NCBI GenBank assembly: GCA_036971715.1
Contig: JAVHJL010000002.1
Span: 466,501-530,500, forward strand
Direction: 5' to 3'
Source: Arthrobotrys musiformis
Lineage: Eukaryota > Ascomycota > Orbiliomycetes > Orbiliales > Orbiliaceae
DNA length: 64,000 nucleotides
In this document: positions 48,537-61,171 of the stretch, piece by piece
How positions within the stretch are numbered: the stretch's first letter is position 1
Layout of the letters: each line of letters opens with the position of its first letter
Made by a program: the position numbers and the translations under genes
Notes under the pieces: model-generated
Told to the model about the DNA's origin: nothing
Seen by the model: only the letters and a program-made list of their open reading frames with translations
The model's database searches: none

Positions 48537-49803
48537 TCAAACTTCAGCAGCTCGCGAGTCACAGCGGCCTTCTGGCAGTATCTGTCCCAAATCTGACTGT
48601 GATTCACAAAGTGTTCGCTCATCACTAGGCCGTTTGATAACAATGCTTTGCTGTCTTCGAGTAGTGAAACTGCTCCCTCGACGCCCAAGCTCGTACTGCT
48701 GCGAACCTTGGCTATGGAATGATGATTTCAGCCACTTTAATTTCACAAGTAAGGGCTTCAGAGTAGTCGCACACACACAGATGATGGCTGTGCAATGCTC
48801 GATACCGCCCCAGAGGAAACAAAGAGCCACGGTGTCGAGGGTTCCATCCCCCACCCTTGTGGAGTAAACTATACGAACCACTGTGCCGATAGAGGCTCTA
48901 ACACCCCCAGGATTGAATGTTAGAATACTTTCATCAACTAGATTCAAAGGCCTCTAGCATAAAGCTGTGGGCGCATGCAGATATTAACCATGGCGCATAG
49001 AGTACCTACAATGATGCCACCCCAAGTGTGAGCCCTGCCATGACCTTGACCCGTAGTTGGGTTTGTAGACGATGTAAAACGCCTGCCGGGATTATGACCC
49101 CCAGCACCAAGTCTAGAACCGCAGTCGTCGCGCCGTGATAATTGAGAAGCAGGATTCGTTCGCGGGAATGGCAACTTGAAGAAGCTATCCAGTTTTTATT
49201 AATCGGCCAGCAGCCGAAGAGAAGCCATAGAAACGGCACAATAGTGATAGCGACCCCAACCACTAGAATGAGGTACAGAGAGAAAATCTCTACTCGACGC
49301 TGAACGATTCGAAGGAGGGTAATAGCAAAAGATATCTTAATGATGCCGGTTCCAAGGATAAACAACAGTTGCTGAATATAATAGTACTAGCATTAACAGC
49401 AACAGAAGTTTGGTTAACATTAGCGCATTCTGACATTAACCTCGACGCATATGTGCATCTCAATCTTGGAGTATTTAAATTTAACTAACTTTTCGTTGGC
49501 CGTCTATCATAGCTCCCTGCGGAAAGTCCGCCCCTCCAACATTGTACAGAATAATGCTAGCGATAAACAATGCACCGCGACTACTATATAGTAGCTTCGT
49601 TGAGTTAGAACCCCAGATTTTAACTATACATATAGCCGAGAGAAATTTAGATGGAAACGTACCGAAGATAAGATCACCAGTACGTCTTCTACATGGAAAG
49701 CTTTCAAGATCTTCCATCGCGAAAAGCAACGTAGGCCGGTGAATACCCAAACAAATATACTGCCAAGTATTTCCAAGGCAGTCCACGCCGCTGGAGAGCC
49801 CAT
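48537..49803 (-). CDS. SAT4-type fungal rhodopsin-domain membrane protein (copy 2)
   Basis: Second plasma-membrane SAT4-type protein. Minus-strand exons 49803-49663, 49594-49490, 49386-49010 and 48897-48537 give 327 aa. The first exon shows the family start: a helix (TALEILGSIFVWVFTGLRCFSRW) and then FHVEDVLVI. Exon 3 carries the helix with GTGIIKISFAITLLRIV, GCWPINKNW and a helix before LRVKVMAGL. Exon 4 has ASIGTVVRIVY and TTLKPLL. The acceptor of exon 4 (TTAG at 48898) is favoured by a CTAAC branch site 18 bases before it and by family spacing to the Val-Arg pair. The C-terminal tail is shorter and more basic than in copy 1. The pairwise similarity to copies 1 and 3 is at family level only, so these are not recent duplicates. 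Confidence 0.78.
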
Positions 49804-52695
49804 ATTAACTGCAGTACTGCTGAAGACTTGTCGCACAAAAGAGGACACAGTGCTCCATGAGAGGGCACGAATTCCTCTCAAGATCTTGTAGCTATGGGGG
49901 CGCCGTTAACCAGATAGACCGATATTTTCGAAACTCTCTTCCATAATTTTCGAAATTTTCTGGTTTTATGTTGAACGACAGTCGGCCTTGATATAACAAT
50001 AGTACCAGGTACCGTAGAGTATGTGAGTGCATGTTTCCGCGTGCACGGTTATCAAAACACCCAAGGCCTCGGATTCCTATAGGCTGGATTGTTCGAACGA
50101 CATATGCCCTCCTAGAATCCTTCGGAATGGTCAATGTCAAAGCGGGGACCACGGATCCCTTCAAGAAGATGTTTTGTGGGGTCCCCACAAACGGTACAAA
50201 TTAGTTCTCCTGGACTCGAGGCTATAGTTCTCCTTGCATCTAGGTATCTCGCTATGCATGCAGTACTAGTCTGTGCGAGACTTCCTTCGAAGCCTCCCAG
50301 ATATTGGAACCTACATCTCGGCTCCAGTACATATCCGCATGAAAACAAAAATCGTACGAATTGGGTGCGTGAAAATCTACATTACGGCATACTATCTAAC
50401 CAATTGGTCTGGCACACAGGGTTATCCTCATCTGCGTATACGTGCGAGTCATTGAACTATGACTATGGAGCTATAACCGGTCTCTCGCCCGTAGAAAATA
50501 GCGCTGTCGGCCTAAATCAAGGCAAAACTCCGTGTTCTTGGTGTATAATCATGAACGACTACCGAATATATATTTGAACCCTTCAAGGTAGTTGAGTATT
50601 CCTCATGTCTGTGGCTCAGCCATGTGTACATGACAGGGCTATTCATTGTATTCCACTTTACAGAGAATACTTAGTTGATTTCTGCGCCCGTTTGTCGAAA
50701 ATTTTAGGCCCGTGACAAACATATATGCATACGCCTGTGCAGATATATGCATACGTAGAGCTTTGGTAATTGTGCAACAGCGACAGATGGTAACATGCAT
50801 GGCCATGCACGGTCCTGGCTATGGTGCAACGAAGGAGCTATGACGGCGAACCGAGCTTGGACCCACAAAGAGCAGGGGTCTCGCAAAAATTTCCGTTCGG
50901 GGTCTAGCGCCCTGCCCTCTACCTTGGGGACGGGTCGCTCTCCTCTGCCTTGGAGCTTCAGCTGGTCTCGGGTGACTCTTGGCAGCGATGAGCTTCAGCC
51001 CTCGCGAGGCCTCGCAATACTAGCTAGACTGCCCAAGTATTATACGAGGGCATCGAGCATGATCTGCCGTCCCGTTTCAAACTCAGCTTTCCGATCCTCT
51101 CGTCCGTCCCAGGGAAAGAGCTATTTAATATCCGCTCGAAAATATCAGAGCTATTTCCAATGTCGTCTTCGCTCATAAGGAACTCCAGCGAGCCCATCTC
51201 GATCTTGTACCCGGTCCGCACAATGACTAATATTAAAGAAAAGCGTCGAACAAAATAAAATTAGAAGGCAGTATTTATATTGAAAAGAAAAGAAAAGAAA
51301 AGAAAAAAAAGCTCATTGAGCCCGATATCGATTCCGTGAGGCCCACTACATATTTCACATCGCCATAGTAATATTATTGTTCGCTCGTGATCGATTTCCA
51401 CACCAGTCCTAAATTCTTGCTTTTCACGGTCCACCGCGGGCGTTCAATATGATGTCTAGGTTTAAGGTATTCCCTTACCAGGCTTTCGTTGGATAGTACC
51501 TCATGATCAGGTACAACGTCATCGATATTAGGCACATGCATCCGCTATGGGGGATTCTGAACACGTGTGAACGTAGCCCGACATGCACGCGAGGATTCAA
51601 TTGTTAGTCTAGAAGTTCGATTGGCATCGTTTGATAAAACCCTGAGAGATATTGATAGCCTGCTATACAAGGTCCCGATTCCCAATGAACCAGAAAACCG
51701 TTGCACCACAAGGCTGGGTCATGTTGCACAGGTTTGGATTCAGAGAGCTGTGTATTGAAATGGAAAAGGTTCGCGGACAAGCCCCAAGCCGCGCCAAATA
51801 CCGAACTAGCGCACCAAGCTTTGGGTATTCAGGATTTGTTTTCCAAAAGATGGGCACATATCAAGTCGGAGCCCTGCCCCACAGGGACGCTAGCCGAGTC
51901 GGTTCTGTGCAACCGAAACCTACCTCCTAGTTGCAGAACTAGTCGCAGAAACCAAGCGTCGAGCTTCAAAACATTTCTACTTCTGTCGCGCGCCGCGTTC
52001 TCCAATGTTCTCGGCCCATGATCAGCTCGTAGTCAGGAAGCCCCCATCGCGAAGGGTGTCCTAAAATTCATCGTTTTCTTAGCAGGCCGTTTTATTACCA
52101 CGACAAGCACAGGGATCCCATGATATCACGCAAGCTGGCCCTTCTGGCTAAAATGGTGTTCCCAGCTTCAAAGTAATACTGATTACGAATCGAAACACTT
52201 GGATGGAAGACTTTAGCCACTCTGGTGGTCTGAGCTGACGGGACCTTCTCGATTGATTAGTCGATACGATCATATACGATTAACCAAGAGGGTATAAATT
52301 ATCACCAGCATGGCGGCAACTGTTGCCAACCTTCAGCTGGACTTATTTCCAACCTTTTTCAATTGGGGATATCCCTTTTGCATCATTGGCTTCCTAAACC
52401 GCTTTCGATACCATCGGGCAGTCACGGCTCATGGATCAGGTGGCCCAAACCCTATTCTACCTTCTGTTGCTATTCTTCGTTGGAATTGAGCAAATACGGC
52501 TTACTGGGCTGATATCTGCGACTAACCGATATAGTAAGCACAAGCAACATTACAACAATACACCTATATATAGGGCGACTCCATAGCTATATTTTCGTGC
52601 ATATCTCGCATCAGGAAAATACCACCTCGAAACTCCCAAACTCCACATAAACCCCAACCAGAGCATCGGTTCAAAGGCTTTTCGTCCACACCAAA
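49804..52695. other. 2.9-kb spacer
   Basis: Between SAT4 copy 2 and the FAD oxidase, transcribed away from each other. A minus-strand ATG frame at 51197-51024 (58 codons starting MGSLEFLMSEDD) reads like protein and could be a first exon, but I found no partner. A GAAAA repeat lies at 51282-51310. Other frames overlap and have no motif. Confidence 0.4.
51282..51310. repeat. GAAAA microsatellite
   Basis: Four tandem GAAAA units run into an A-run. Confidence 0.75.
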
Positions 52696-54384
52696 ATGCG
52701 TACTCTCTCACCTGTGGCATTGGCCATCGCTGTCTCAGCGACGGCATCTGCGAGCAAAATTCCAGGCATACAGCAGATTTTGGGGCCAAAGTTATCGGCA
52801 AGGGCCAGCATTGTGTTGTCCTCCTCCGCCGCTCCAAGATGGTCGGAATATGAAGCTCCTCGAGCGCAGATAGTTGTCAATATTGGCTCAGAAAAGGACG
52901 TTGCAGAAACCGTGTGTTCTAGAGCCGTAAAATTATAATTTTAATTTCGATTTATGCTTCGGAGGTAGTTCTAACAGATTCAGGTCAAATACTGCAATGA
53001 GAACCGGCTTGGATTCCTAGCCCAGACCAGTGGCCACGGCTGGGCAAACACTTGGACGCTAGACAAAGGGGACGTCATCATCAATATGCGACTTTTGAAT
53101 ACCGTCGAAGTAGACAAATCCAAGAAGACGGTCAGAATTGGTGGAGGTGCAATCATCAAGGAAATCGTCGAGGAAGTTTATCAAAATCAGATGCATGTTG
53201 TATCCGGAGGCTGTAACTGTGTTGGTACCGGCTTCATGCTTGGAGGAGGCTTGGGTAAGTAGCAACCTTCCGAACTTAAACCCCCTCAGACTATTTGTCA
53301 GATCAGTTTTTATATATATGCTAACAAGATCCACGTCTGATGCCCAGGTCGCCTGATGGGAGAGTACGGTTTGGCAATTGACAATTTGCTCTCTGTTGAC
53401 CTTGTCACAGCGGACGGAAACACAATTACCGCAACAGCCAACAATGGCGATTTATGGTGGGCGCTTCGGGGCGCAGGCCACAACTTTGGTATTGTAACCT
53501 CTTACATTGTCAAGGGCCACTCGTGGATCAACAGCGGTACTCATTGGAGTGGGAATTTGGTTTTTACTGGTGACCAAGTTGAAGCTGTTACCAAGGCCAT
53601 TGACAAGCTCGTCTTCCAAAAGCCCATGTCTATTCATTATTACTTCGCCGTTGATCCTTCTTCCCAACAGCCTGTCATTATTGTCAATCCATTCTACGCT
53701 GGAAAGGTGGATGATGCTAGGAAGGCCTTTAAGTCTATTTTGGAGCTTAAATTTGTTGCAGACACAACAGGGCCAATCGCTTGGGATGAGCTAAATGCTA
53801 GCGGTGACTTCTTCTGTGCTAAGGGCAGTCGTAAGCCAGCATATAGCGTCGGATTGAAGAAATTGGACCCAAAGGCCTTCAAGAATATTTGGGACGCCTA
53901 TGCTCAGTTCTTAAATAAGAACGGCGTGGACAAGGTTGGGAGAAGTGCTGTGCTTGTCGAGTGCTACTCTTACATCACAGCCCGAGCAATCGAGAGGACC
54001 TCTACGGCCTACCCTCACCGAGATGTCAACTTTCAGGCGGTTATATTAGGGTGGTACGATGACAAAGCTTTAGATGGCGAAGCCGAAAAGTTGGGGAAAT
54101 ACGTCCGCGAGCAATGGTTTAGTACTTCAGGTTTCCACCGAGATCATACGTAAGTTACGGCTATTCCCTATGCTGGAATTACATAATTATCTACACACCT
54201 AGGTATAAATCGAAAATTTTTACTAACTAGAGGATCTAGATATGTCAACTTTGCAAGGGGTGACGAGCCACTTGAGACCATTTATGGCGAAAGTTGGAGA
54301 GTCCGCAAACTAACGACATTGAAGAAGAAATGGGACCCAAGGGGGCGCTTTAGTCAATATTTCCCGATCCCCTCCACCTATTAA
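52696..54384 (+). CDS. Secreted FAD-dependent oxidase, berberine-bridge-enzyme type
   Basis: Flavin oxidoreductase of the FAD_binding_4 plus BBE class, which oxidises sugars, alcohols or secondary-metabolite intermediates using O2. Exons 52696-52911, 52984-53254, 53348-54149 and 54240-54384 give 477 aa; the donors are GTGTGT, GTAAGT and GTAAGT, and CTAAC branch sites precede two acceptors. A signal peptide covers about residues 1-19. The FAD fold shows VVNIGSEKDVAETV, then SGHGW with His90 where the covalent histidine usually sits, and SGGCNCVGTGFMLGGG with Cys149 at the position of the second covalent link. GDLWWALRGAGHNFGIVT follows. The C-terminal BBE segment ends YVNFARGD through KKKWDPRGRFSQ. 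Substrate unknown; no biosynthetic cluster genes adjoin it. Confidence 0.92.
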
Positions 54385-55881
54385 AGAAGGAACATTCTTC
54401 AAACACAAATCAGATTTATGGTTAATTAGATTTAATGACAGTTAGCAAGAAAGTGTGGAATTATAGGCGCCTATGGACATATGGGTGGGGCGCAGAAGCC
54501 ATAGGCCCTCACTTAATCCAGTACCATGGTGGTACTATGTGTATATATGTGCTCCTGTACACGGGATTTGCTAGAAAAAAAGAAATAGCCAGGTCTTTGC
54601 AAATTCGAAGCTTCGAGTGGTAGACCATATTCGATACATGCCCCCAATAGCAACCCACCAGGGCGGTGCTGTGCTGTATCATAAATAAGCGCTCCCCATA
54701 GAGGTGCTATGGTCACCGTAAATTGAGGTTTTCAGAGCCGCAAGCTGTGAGATCACTCAGCTGGGGCTGGTCGACATGGTCGATCGGTCCCGTAGGAGTG
54801 GAGCTTTGTGATACTACAACGCAAAATATCCAACAACCAACTCGTGTTGTGCACGCTTGATCGAATGCTGCATGTGAATGTGCACAGACATCAAACCGCT
54901 GAGCCAGATGTCAAACAGGATCACTTGAAATTAGATTTCCCCTAGTCTCGAAGCCAGACGGTGTGCTTGCGTTCCTCCTACGCTTTCTGCCTGGCAAATT
55001 TCGCATAAATCGATCGGATTCCGGGTTTTCATGTAGATTGTAGATGCAAATTTAAAACACCTGCCTGTTCAAGCGAACCGTCTCCATCAAACTCCCAATT
55101 CAAGCCTCAAGCTAAGCGATAACGTATAACCAAGTCGAATAGTTCGAACAGTTGAAACAATCTGCCAACGAGTGCGCCATCGAACAGGTCATTCTAGAAA
55201 GGGGGGTAGCTCCAAATACTCACAAGTTTTGAGTTTTTCGTGAACAGGATTTTTTCAAGGAGGAGGTAAAAAATATTACCAGTATCACCGATCAGTGCTA
55301 GAGACTCTTCCCTACTAGTCATCGACCCCAGGCATGCGGCAACTTGCGCATGAACTGGCATCTGTAAAGGAATATCCCCAGAACTTCACTCGACGGATTG
55401 AAACTGTCACCGAATAGGATTAGTTTCATCGACCTGTGCCTGCATTAGTGGACCCGCTCATTACGTGAGAATAATCCCCGCTTCCACATTCTGGAAAAGG
55501 TTCCCTGGTTATATTGCGACTAATATCAGACGTCTAGGCGCCCCCGGGTTGAGCTTGATCGTGTCACAAAGCTGCGTCGGAATTGTCTTGTAGCCTACTT
55601 TGGCATGAACAAGCCAATATAGTCAGCGAAGCGTGCTTCCGAAATCGATAGAAGTACGGTCCCAGTCTCAGATTGCACGGGAAACACTAGATTATATCCT
55701 GGCCGCGACCCCGCTAATCGGACAGCAGTACTCCTATGGGAGCCCGAGAGCTGTCAATTATCTATCGACCTTCCGCCTCATGAGCCCCTCAATAAGTCCA
55801 CATCTAAGGTCCACAATACGCTGCGCTGGATAAGGTCCCGACCGGAGGATTTCACGCGCTAGGCACATGTTACATATCCAC
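54385..55881. other. Spacer between FAD oxidase and SAT4 copy 3
   Basis: 1.5 kb, AT-rich, with only short frames lacking motifs. An ATG at 55867 is in frame with SAT4 copy 3 and could extend that protein by five residues. Confidence 0.4.
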
Positions 55882-57151
55882 ATGGCTTCAACAAACGCGG
55901 CGATAGCGTCATGGACTTTGGGCTACTGTATAGTCCTGGCCGTTGTCGGCCTGAAGCTGTACACTCGCATAAAATATGTCAATGGTCTTGAGATCGATGA
56001 CTATATCGCGATGTTTACCCTGGTGAGTGTTTGTATACGAGAGAAATGGCGTCTCGACGGCTAATGAAATATAACCAGGCGATTTTAACTGCAGGCATGG
56101 GGGTAGTCTATACGATGCTAGTACTGGGTCTCCAGGAGGACGAATCGCGATGGCTGCTCCTGTCCAGAGAAAGCCTTGAGCTAATGTTCAAATGGTAAAT
56201 ACCTTGCACACGCAGAACCGGGTCTAAACCACGAGCCGTGCTGACGATTCGATCTAGCTACTTCATCTCGGTTCAACTTTATACCTTCGGCATTCTATTT
56301 TGTAAGCTGAGCATTATATTTTTATATAAACGAGTTGCAAGGCTCTCTCGAACACTACCTCGATTGAATTTTTTTCTAAACGTTCTAGTGTGGATATGCG
56401 TCATATTCACACTTCTCGGTTCGGTTCTAAACTTCTTTTGGTGCAAACCGCTCTACGCCTTCTGGACAGCAATGCCATTCCCAATGATGGAAAAGTATTG
56501 CGATACCAATCTAGTGGAGGTGAGCGTGTATATGTATTCTGGATACAACATCTTAACCGACCTGTGCAGTAAGTATACTTGCCGGAGATCCCCAGATTCG
56601 ATCCAATACCACTATACTAACTTTCAAAATTAAAAGTCATGGTTGTACCATATTTCTTGTTATCTAGAGTCAATATTCAGAGTCGAGGGAAGAGAATTGC
56701 TCTATTCGGCCTCTTTGGGATCGGAACCTTCGTCATAATCTCCACCATAATCAAGATTGTGGCGATAGCGCAACCCGAAAATTTCCACCCTCCCGAACTC
56801 GTCCTCTGGAGCTTCGTGGAAGCTTGCGTCGCGATCGTCGTCGTCTGTCTACCATCTCTACCTCCCTTGATCTGGAAAAATTCCAGATTTACGGACGTGC
56901 CAGAGGGGGGGATCTCGGCGCCCAGGTGGGATGATGTCGAAGGGCCTAATATCCGTCTCGATGAAACAGTACCCGGGCGTCGACTAGACTTTTCGACGAA
57001 TGAAATTCCCTCGTCAAGGTTATCGACTGCGGATTCTACCCTATGGGACCCACTTGCAACAAATAAAGGAAGAAACAACAGCTCCAGCTCATCGATTTCA
57101 AATGCGAAAAGCAGCAAACTCACTCTATTAGATTCTTCGACAACGTACTAA
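55882..57151 (+). CDS. SAT4-type fungal rhodopsin-domain membrane protein (copy 3)
   Basis: Third SAT4-type membrane protein. Exons 55882-56022, 56079-56194, 56258-56568 and 56637-57151 give 360 aa, or 365 aa if the in-frame ATG at 55867 is used. Features in order: first helix and LKLYTRIKYVNGLEIDDYIAMF cut here to IDDYIAMF, an outer loop after LVLGLQED, helix with GILFCKLSIIFLYKRV, a helix ending FFWCKPLYAFW, YCDTNLVEV, the NILTDLCIMVVPYFLLSRV transmembrane segment, and a last pair of helices around GIGTFVIIST and EACVAIVVVCLPSLPPL. The C-terminal tail of about 95 residues is Ser/Asn-rich and probably cytosolic. Introns are 56, 63 and 68 nt. Role unknown. Confidence 0.83.
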
Positions 57152-58928
57152 GGACAAAGACCCCTCATCGCACAAAAAACCGAATTTATCACATGCAATT
57201 TCGTGCTAGGTTTGGAAGCGGCCCCTTCGCTTATGTTCCAGCAAGACCACGGTATTCCTCCAAGAGGCTCATCCACATGCACATGATAAGGAATGCCACG
57301 GTTTTGAGGTTCGGAGATGAAGCATGGAGGCAACTAGAATGTACAAGTTTGAGAGGGGACTCAAGAGTGCACATTATCTAAGGGAAGATCGAAGAATCCA
57401 AGGGAACAGGAAAACAGCACTTGTCCATGCAAGATTCATCGATCATTACAAGAAAATAATTCCGGTGCAGAATTCCAGAATTTGGGACAGAATTGAAGAA
57501 AATAGAAACAAGCCCCACAGGCCGCCAACCCCGAGAGACTTCTTACAGAGGCCCTTTATATTGTACAGGATTTGCTTGATGCTGGTGCTGCACAAAGTCC
57601 ATTCCGCGTTCACATCCGAAGACGTAGTGTTGCAAGGTTGCATGAGAAGATCGAACCGAAATTTTGGCGCGTGAGGCGAAGCCAGGAGGTGCTTCGAATC
57701 GACCTCACGCAATTTACCTTTTGATCGAAGGATGCACCTAAACACGCTGGGTGAAAGCAAATCAGATGAAATATCAACATGTCGTTTAGTATCTTGGTTT
57801 TATAAGTTATATGTATAATATTATATAGGCTCAGTTGTAAATTCATGAAGCCGACCAAGTCGTAGCTTTGAACTCTAAAGTAAAACTAGCCAGGGTTTTG
57901 ATTTGTAACCGACGCTAGCTCGGACAGCCTCCCGCACAAGATACAGAACACTGTCTCATACAAGCATTTTTTCTTCGGTCACAGCAATATTATGGACTCT
58001 TCCAGTGATTTAATTGATTCGGCTCCTTCACTCTCAAGCTAACCTGGTTCAAGCCTCAATACCAAGGTTTCCCGATGAAAGCGCAAACCCTGTTGCATTC
58101 CTAATCTCGGCACAGGCGAGTCCTAGTTTCGTTACACCCAGAACAGGAATTTCGAGACCCATTCTGGAATTGGAGGACAGACTTGTGCATATTTAGGAAA
58201 GCTAGAACAGCAGTTCCGACTCGCAACCCATAGCGAGCTCGAGTTGCTAGTTGATCATCATCAAAATCGCCGACTCCGTCGTCGCATTGCCAACAGCCAA
58301 CCAGCTAGGACGACGTCAGTGTCAACTTGACTAGCCTTCTGGCCATAACTCTTTCACGTATGCGATGCGTTAGACGTGTTCTTAGCTACCACTACCACTT
58401 GAAGTGATTGGAGCGTCTGACTAGAGACTGATTCCGGAATGCGCAAGTCTAGAATTGACTTATTTCATGTTCGCTTATCCCCCCTTTGCCCCGGTTCGAC
58501 GGCTTTCTCGGCAATATTGCAATTGCGAAACTGACAGATGATTAAATTCATGAAATACCCAAATCACGATCAATGGCGTCCGAGCACATGCCCTACTTAG
58601 TCTTATGTCGAAAAATTCTATATCCGGAATCCTTTCCCCTGGCATGGCCATGGCATGCGTCAGGTACTGTAGTTCAAGCTCCATATCCGCCAAGCGATCG
58701 TCGGTTTCGGCCGGGGTACGAGGCAGCACGGGTGCCTCAGCTCAACCATTCTCAGTTTTATATAACTCTGAACCCGGAAACGCACACAAGATCTCACGTT
58801 AGTACACTTAGCTTTTGTAGGCATCCCCCAAGGATAATTATTTATAAACCTCAAGGATATCCACTCTCTAAACGTTTACAATGACTCCCAAATGATGTTA
58901 GGAATTCGTTGTAAAGTATGAATTTATA
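57152..58928. other. Intergenic region
   Basis: 1.8 kb between SAT4 copy 3 and the aspartic protease. A 116-codon ATG frame at 57324-57674 has a basic first half and no motif; it overlaps other frames and I rate it unlikely. Nothing else seen. Confidence 0.4.
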
Positions 58929-60209
58929 ATGTTCAGCCTCTTATACCTTTTTCTTATTTTCACAAGCCAGGTACTAGCGATTCCTGTTGTGACCATTGAA
59001 CGATCCCATGAAGCCGATGGCGGTTTTTCTATACCAATCATCCACAACTATCCTAAGAATAAAGACCCAATCGACTCTTTGCGTCATGCTTATCAGAGGT
59101 ACGGCTCTATAATAGAGGCCCCGGAAGAACGTTTCGGCCTTGCCAAGAGGCTCGAAGAACAGCCAAGGCAAAAGGACCAAATACAAGATCAGAGTACAGC
59201 AATTGTATCGGCTACGCCCACGAATCTGGATGTCGAGTACTGGTGTCCGGTCAAGATTGGCAAGAATACACTGAATTTGAATTTCGACACAGGCAGCAAT
59301 TCTCTTTGGGTTTTCTCGTCGGTCACTCCAGCGGATCAAAGGGGCACACATAATCTCTACTTTCCCGGAATTTCGTCTTTGAAGAAAAACGGCTTCACTT
59401 GGGGGATATCTTACGCTGATGATTCCAAAGCATCCGGTGTGGTTTTCATGGATACCGTCCAAGTCGGGTCAGCAACCGTCACCAGCCAAGCTATTCAAGC
59501 AGCCACGGCTGTCACTGAAAACTTTGTCAAGAATTCCGCCGTCGACGGTCTCTTTGGTCTTGGCTACGCGAGACTCAACAGCGTATCTCCTGAGAGGACG
59601 GAAACTTGGTTCGCTAATGCTATGAAAACCCTGAAATCAAGTGTCTTTACAGCAGATTTGAGACCAGGCGCTGTTGGCGCCTATACCTTCGGATACATCG
59701 ATCCTTCACGGTACACCGGCTCGATAACTTACCAGCCTCTCCACCGCAACTCCGAATCAAAGGGGTGGTGGATAGTGGATGCTATAAAAGGCTACAAAAT
59801 CGGCGGTGAAGAGTTTAGCGACGTCGAAGGATCCGGCGGCGGGGCCGTTCTAGACACTGGTACTACACTTCTTCTCATGAGCGAGAAGGTTGTCAAGAAC
59901 TATTACAGCAAAGTTCCGAGCTCAGTTTACGATATAAAGCGGGGCGGTTGGGTATTTCCATGCTCGTCGACTATCCCCGAACTCCAAGTCCCTTTCGGCG
60001 ACGCCTTCGCCATAATCTCGCCCAAATACATGATCCATACAACCTTTACCTCCCAATCAAAGGAACTATTATGTTTTGGCAGTCTCCAAAGCCTTGGCGA
60101 AACAAGAAGTCACTTACCATATATCTACGGAGATAGCTTCTTCAAAGCTAACTATGTTATTTTTGACATGAAAAATAGCAAAGTTGGATTCGCGACCAAA
60201 AGGAGCTGA
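58929..60209 (+). CDS. Secreted aspartic protease, pepsin-like (A1)
   Basis: Extracellular acid endopeptidase of the pepsin family. Single exon, 426 aa. A signal peptide spans residues 1 to about 17 (SQVLA), followed by a pro-segment with a dibasic KR at 73-74. The two catalytic aspartates are Asp120 in NFDTGSNSLWVF and Asp309 in VLDTGTTLLLM. The flap region reads SYADDSKASG, where YGDGS is usual, so the flap Gly is replaced. The C-terminal half contains YTFGYID and a late GDSFFKANYVIFDM typical of the family. No GPI-anchor tail is visible, so the product is probably released. Confidence 0.95.
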   Translation: MFSLLYLFLIFTSQVLAIPVVTIERSHEADGGFSIPIIHNYPKNKDPIDSLRHAYQRYGSIIEAPEERFGLAKRLEEQPRQKDQIQDQSTAIVSATPTNLDVEYWCPVKIGKNTLNLNFDTGSNSLWVFSSVTPADQRGTHNLYFPGISSLKKNGFTWGISYADDSKASGVVFMDTVQVGSATVTSQAIQAATAVTENFVKNSAVDGLFGLGYARLNSVSPERTETWFANAMKTLKSSVFTADLRPGAVGAYTFGYIDPSRYTGSITYQPLHRNSESKGWWIVDAIKGYKIGGEEFSDVEGSGGGAVLDTGTTLLLMSEKVVKNYYSKVPSSVYDIKRGGWVFPCSSTIPELQVPFGDAFAIISPKYMIHTTFTSQSKELLCFGSLQSLGETRSHLPYIYGDSFFKANYVIFDMKNSKVGFATKRS

Positions 60210-61171
60210 TATATTGGCTTCCATTTATATGCCGAGCCTATGGGATGATTTTGAATTATCTGAGTCTCTAATCCCCACCCCGTTGAGCTAGTCTCAGATA
60301 ATGTTACCCGACTGCCATTATTTACCTCTTTGCACTTCACTGTACAAACCTTTATTGCAATTGGTTTTCTCCCTCGGTACTATATATATATCAATTTTAT
60401 TAAGCTCGGCGTCATTCAAAGATCTAGAATGTCCGGGCGCATCTATCGAAATACCAAGGTAGCCATTGGAAAAACAACTTAGTAGAGACTACGAGGGCTT
60501 ATATTTACATAGGTTATTATTATAATATTAACTAAATATGTGCGCACGCGCATTATTATAATCTTTGTTCTCAACAGATAATCGACCTATATCCGCAATG
60601 AAGCCGATGATAAGGTAATATTATGGTATCACTAGCTGTTAGAGACGTAAGCAATACGATTCTTTTTAATATTTGGAACGAGACTCAGTAGGCTGGAGTC
60701 ACTGAATATCAATAATTCATCGCCTCGGCCAACTTGAAGGGATTCTAGGATTCAGGTGCTAGCCTGTCAAGAATACGCAATGCATCATTTCTCAAGATCG
60801 TCGGGCCCCGGCGTAGGGTATAAATCAGGTAAGGGATCAGACGGAGTATGGCAACCGCGCCAGGCCATAAATATAGATGCTCATTCCGAATTAACGCCTA
60901 CTTTCCACAAATCCAGGAATGATCATGACCGAAACCTCGCTGACATCGACACGCCTTGGCCATGTTGTGTTGCAACTACAGATAGGATGTTGCAGTTTTT
61001 GCGTTGCCCTTCATGTCAGCCCGAATCCGACGCCAATCTCGTAACCAAACAGCCCCGACGTCTTGTAGACAATGTAATGGTAATACACACGGTCCTAGCT
61101 GAGTCTCGATACCCGACCTCACTCGTACCTCCTTTAACTGCCGGGATATCGGAGCCGAGAAAGAGGACAAA
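60210..61171. other. Intergenic region
   Basis: AT-rich spacer between the aspartic protease and the F-box gene. A 141-codon frame at 60756-61181 opens at a non-ATG codon and has no motif. I see no gene. Confidence 0.4.

Noticed and set aside
57324..57674. 116-codon ATG frame downstream of SAT4 copy 3
   Set aside because: No motif, basic random-like composition, overlapping frames on both strands; kept only as a remark in the spacer entry.
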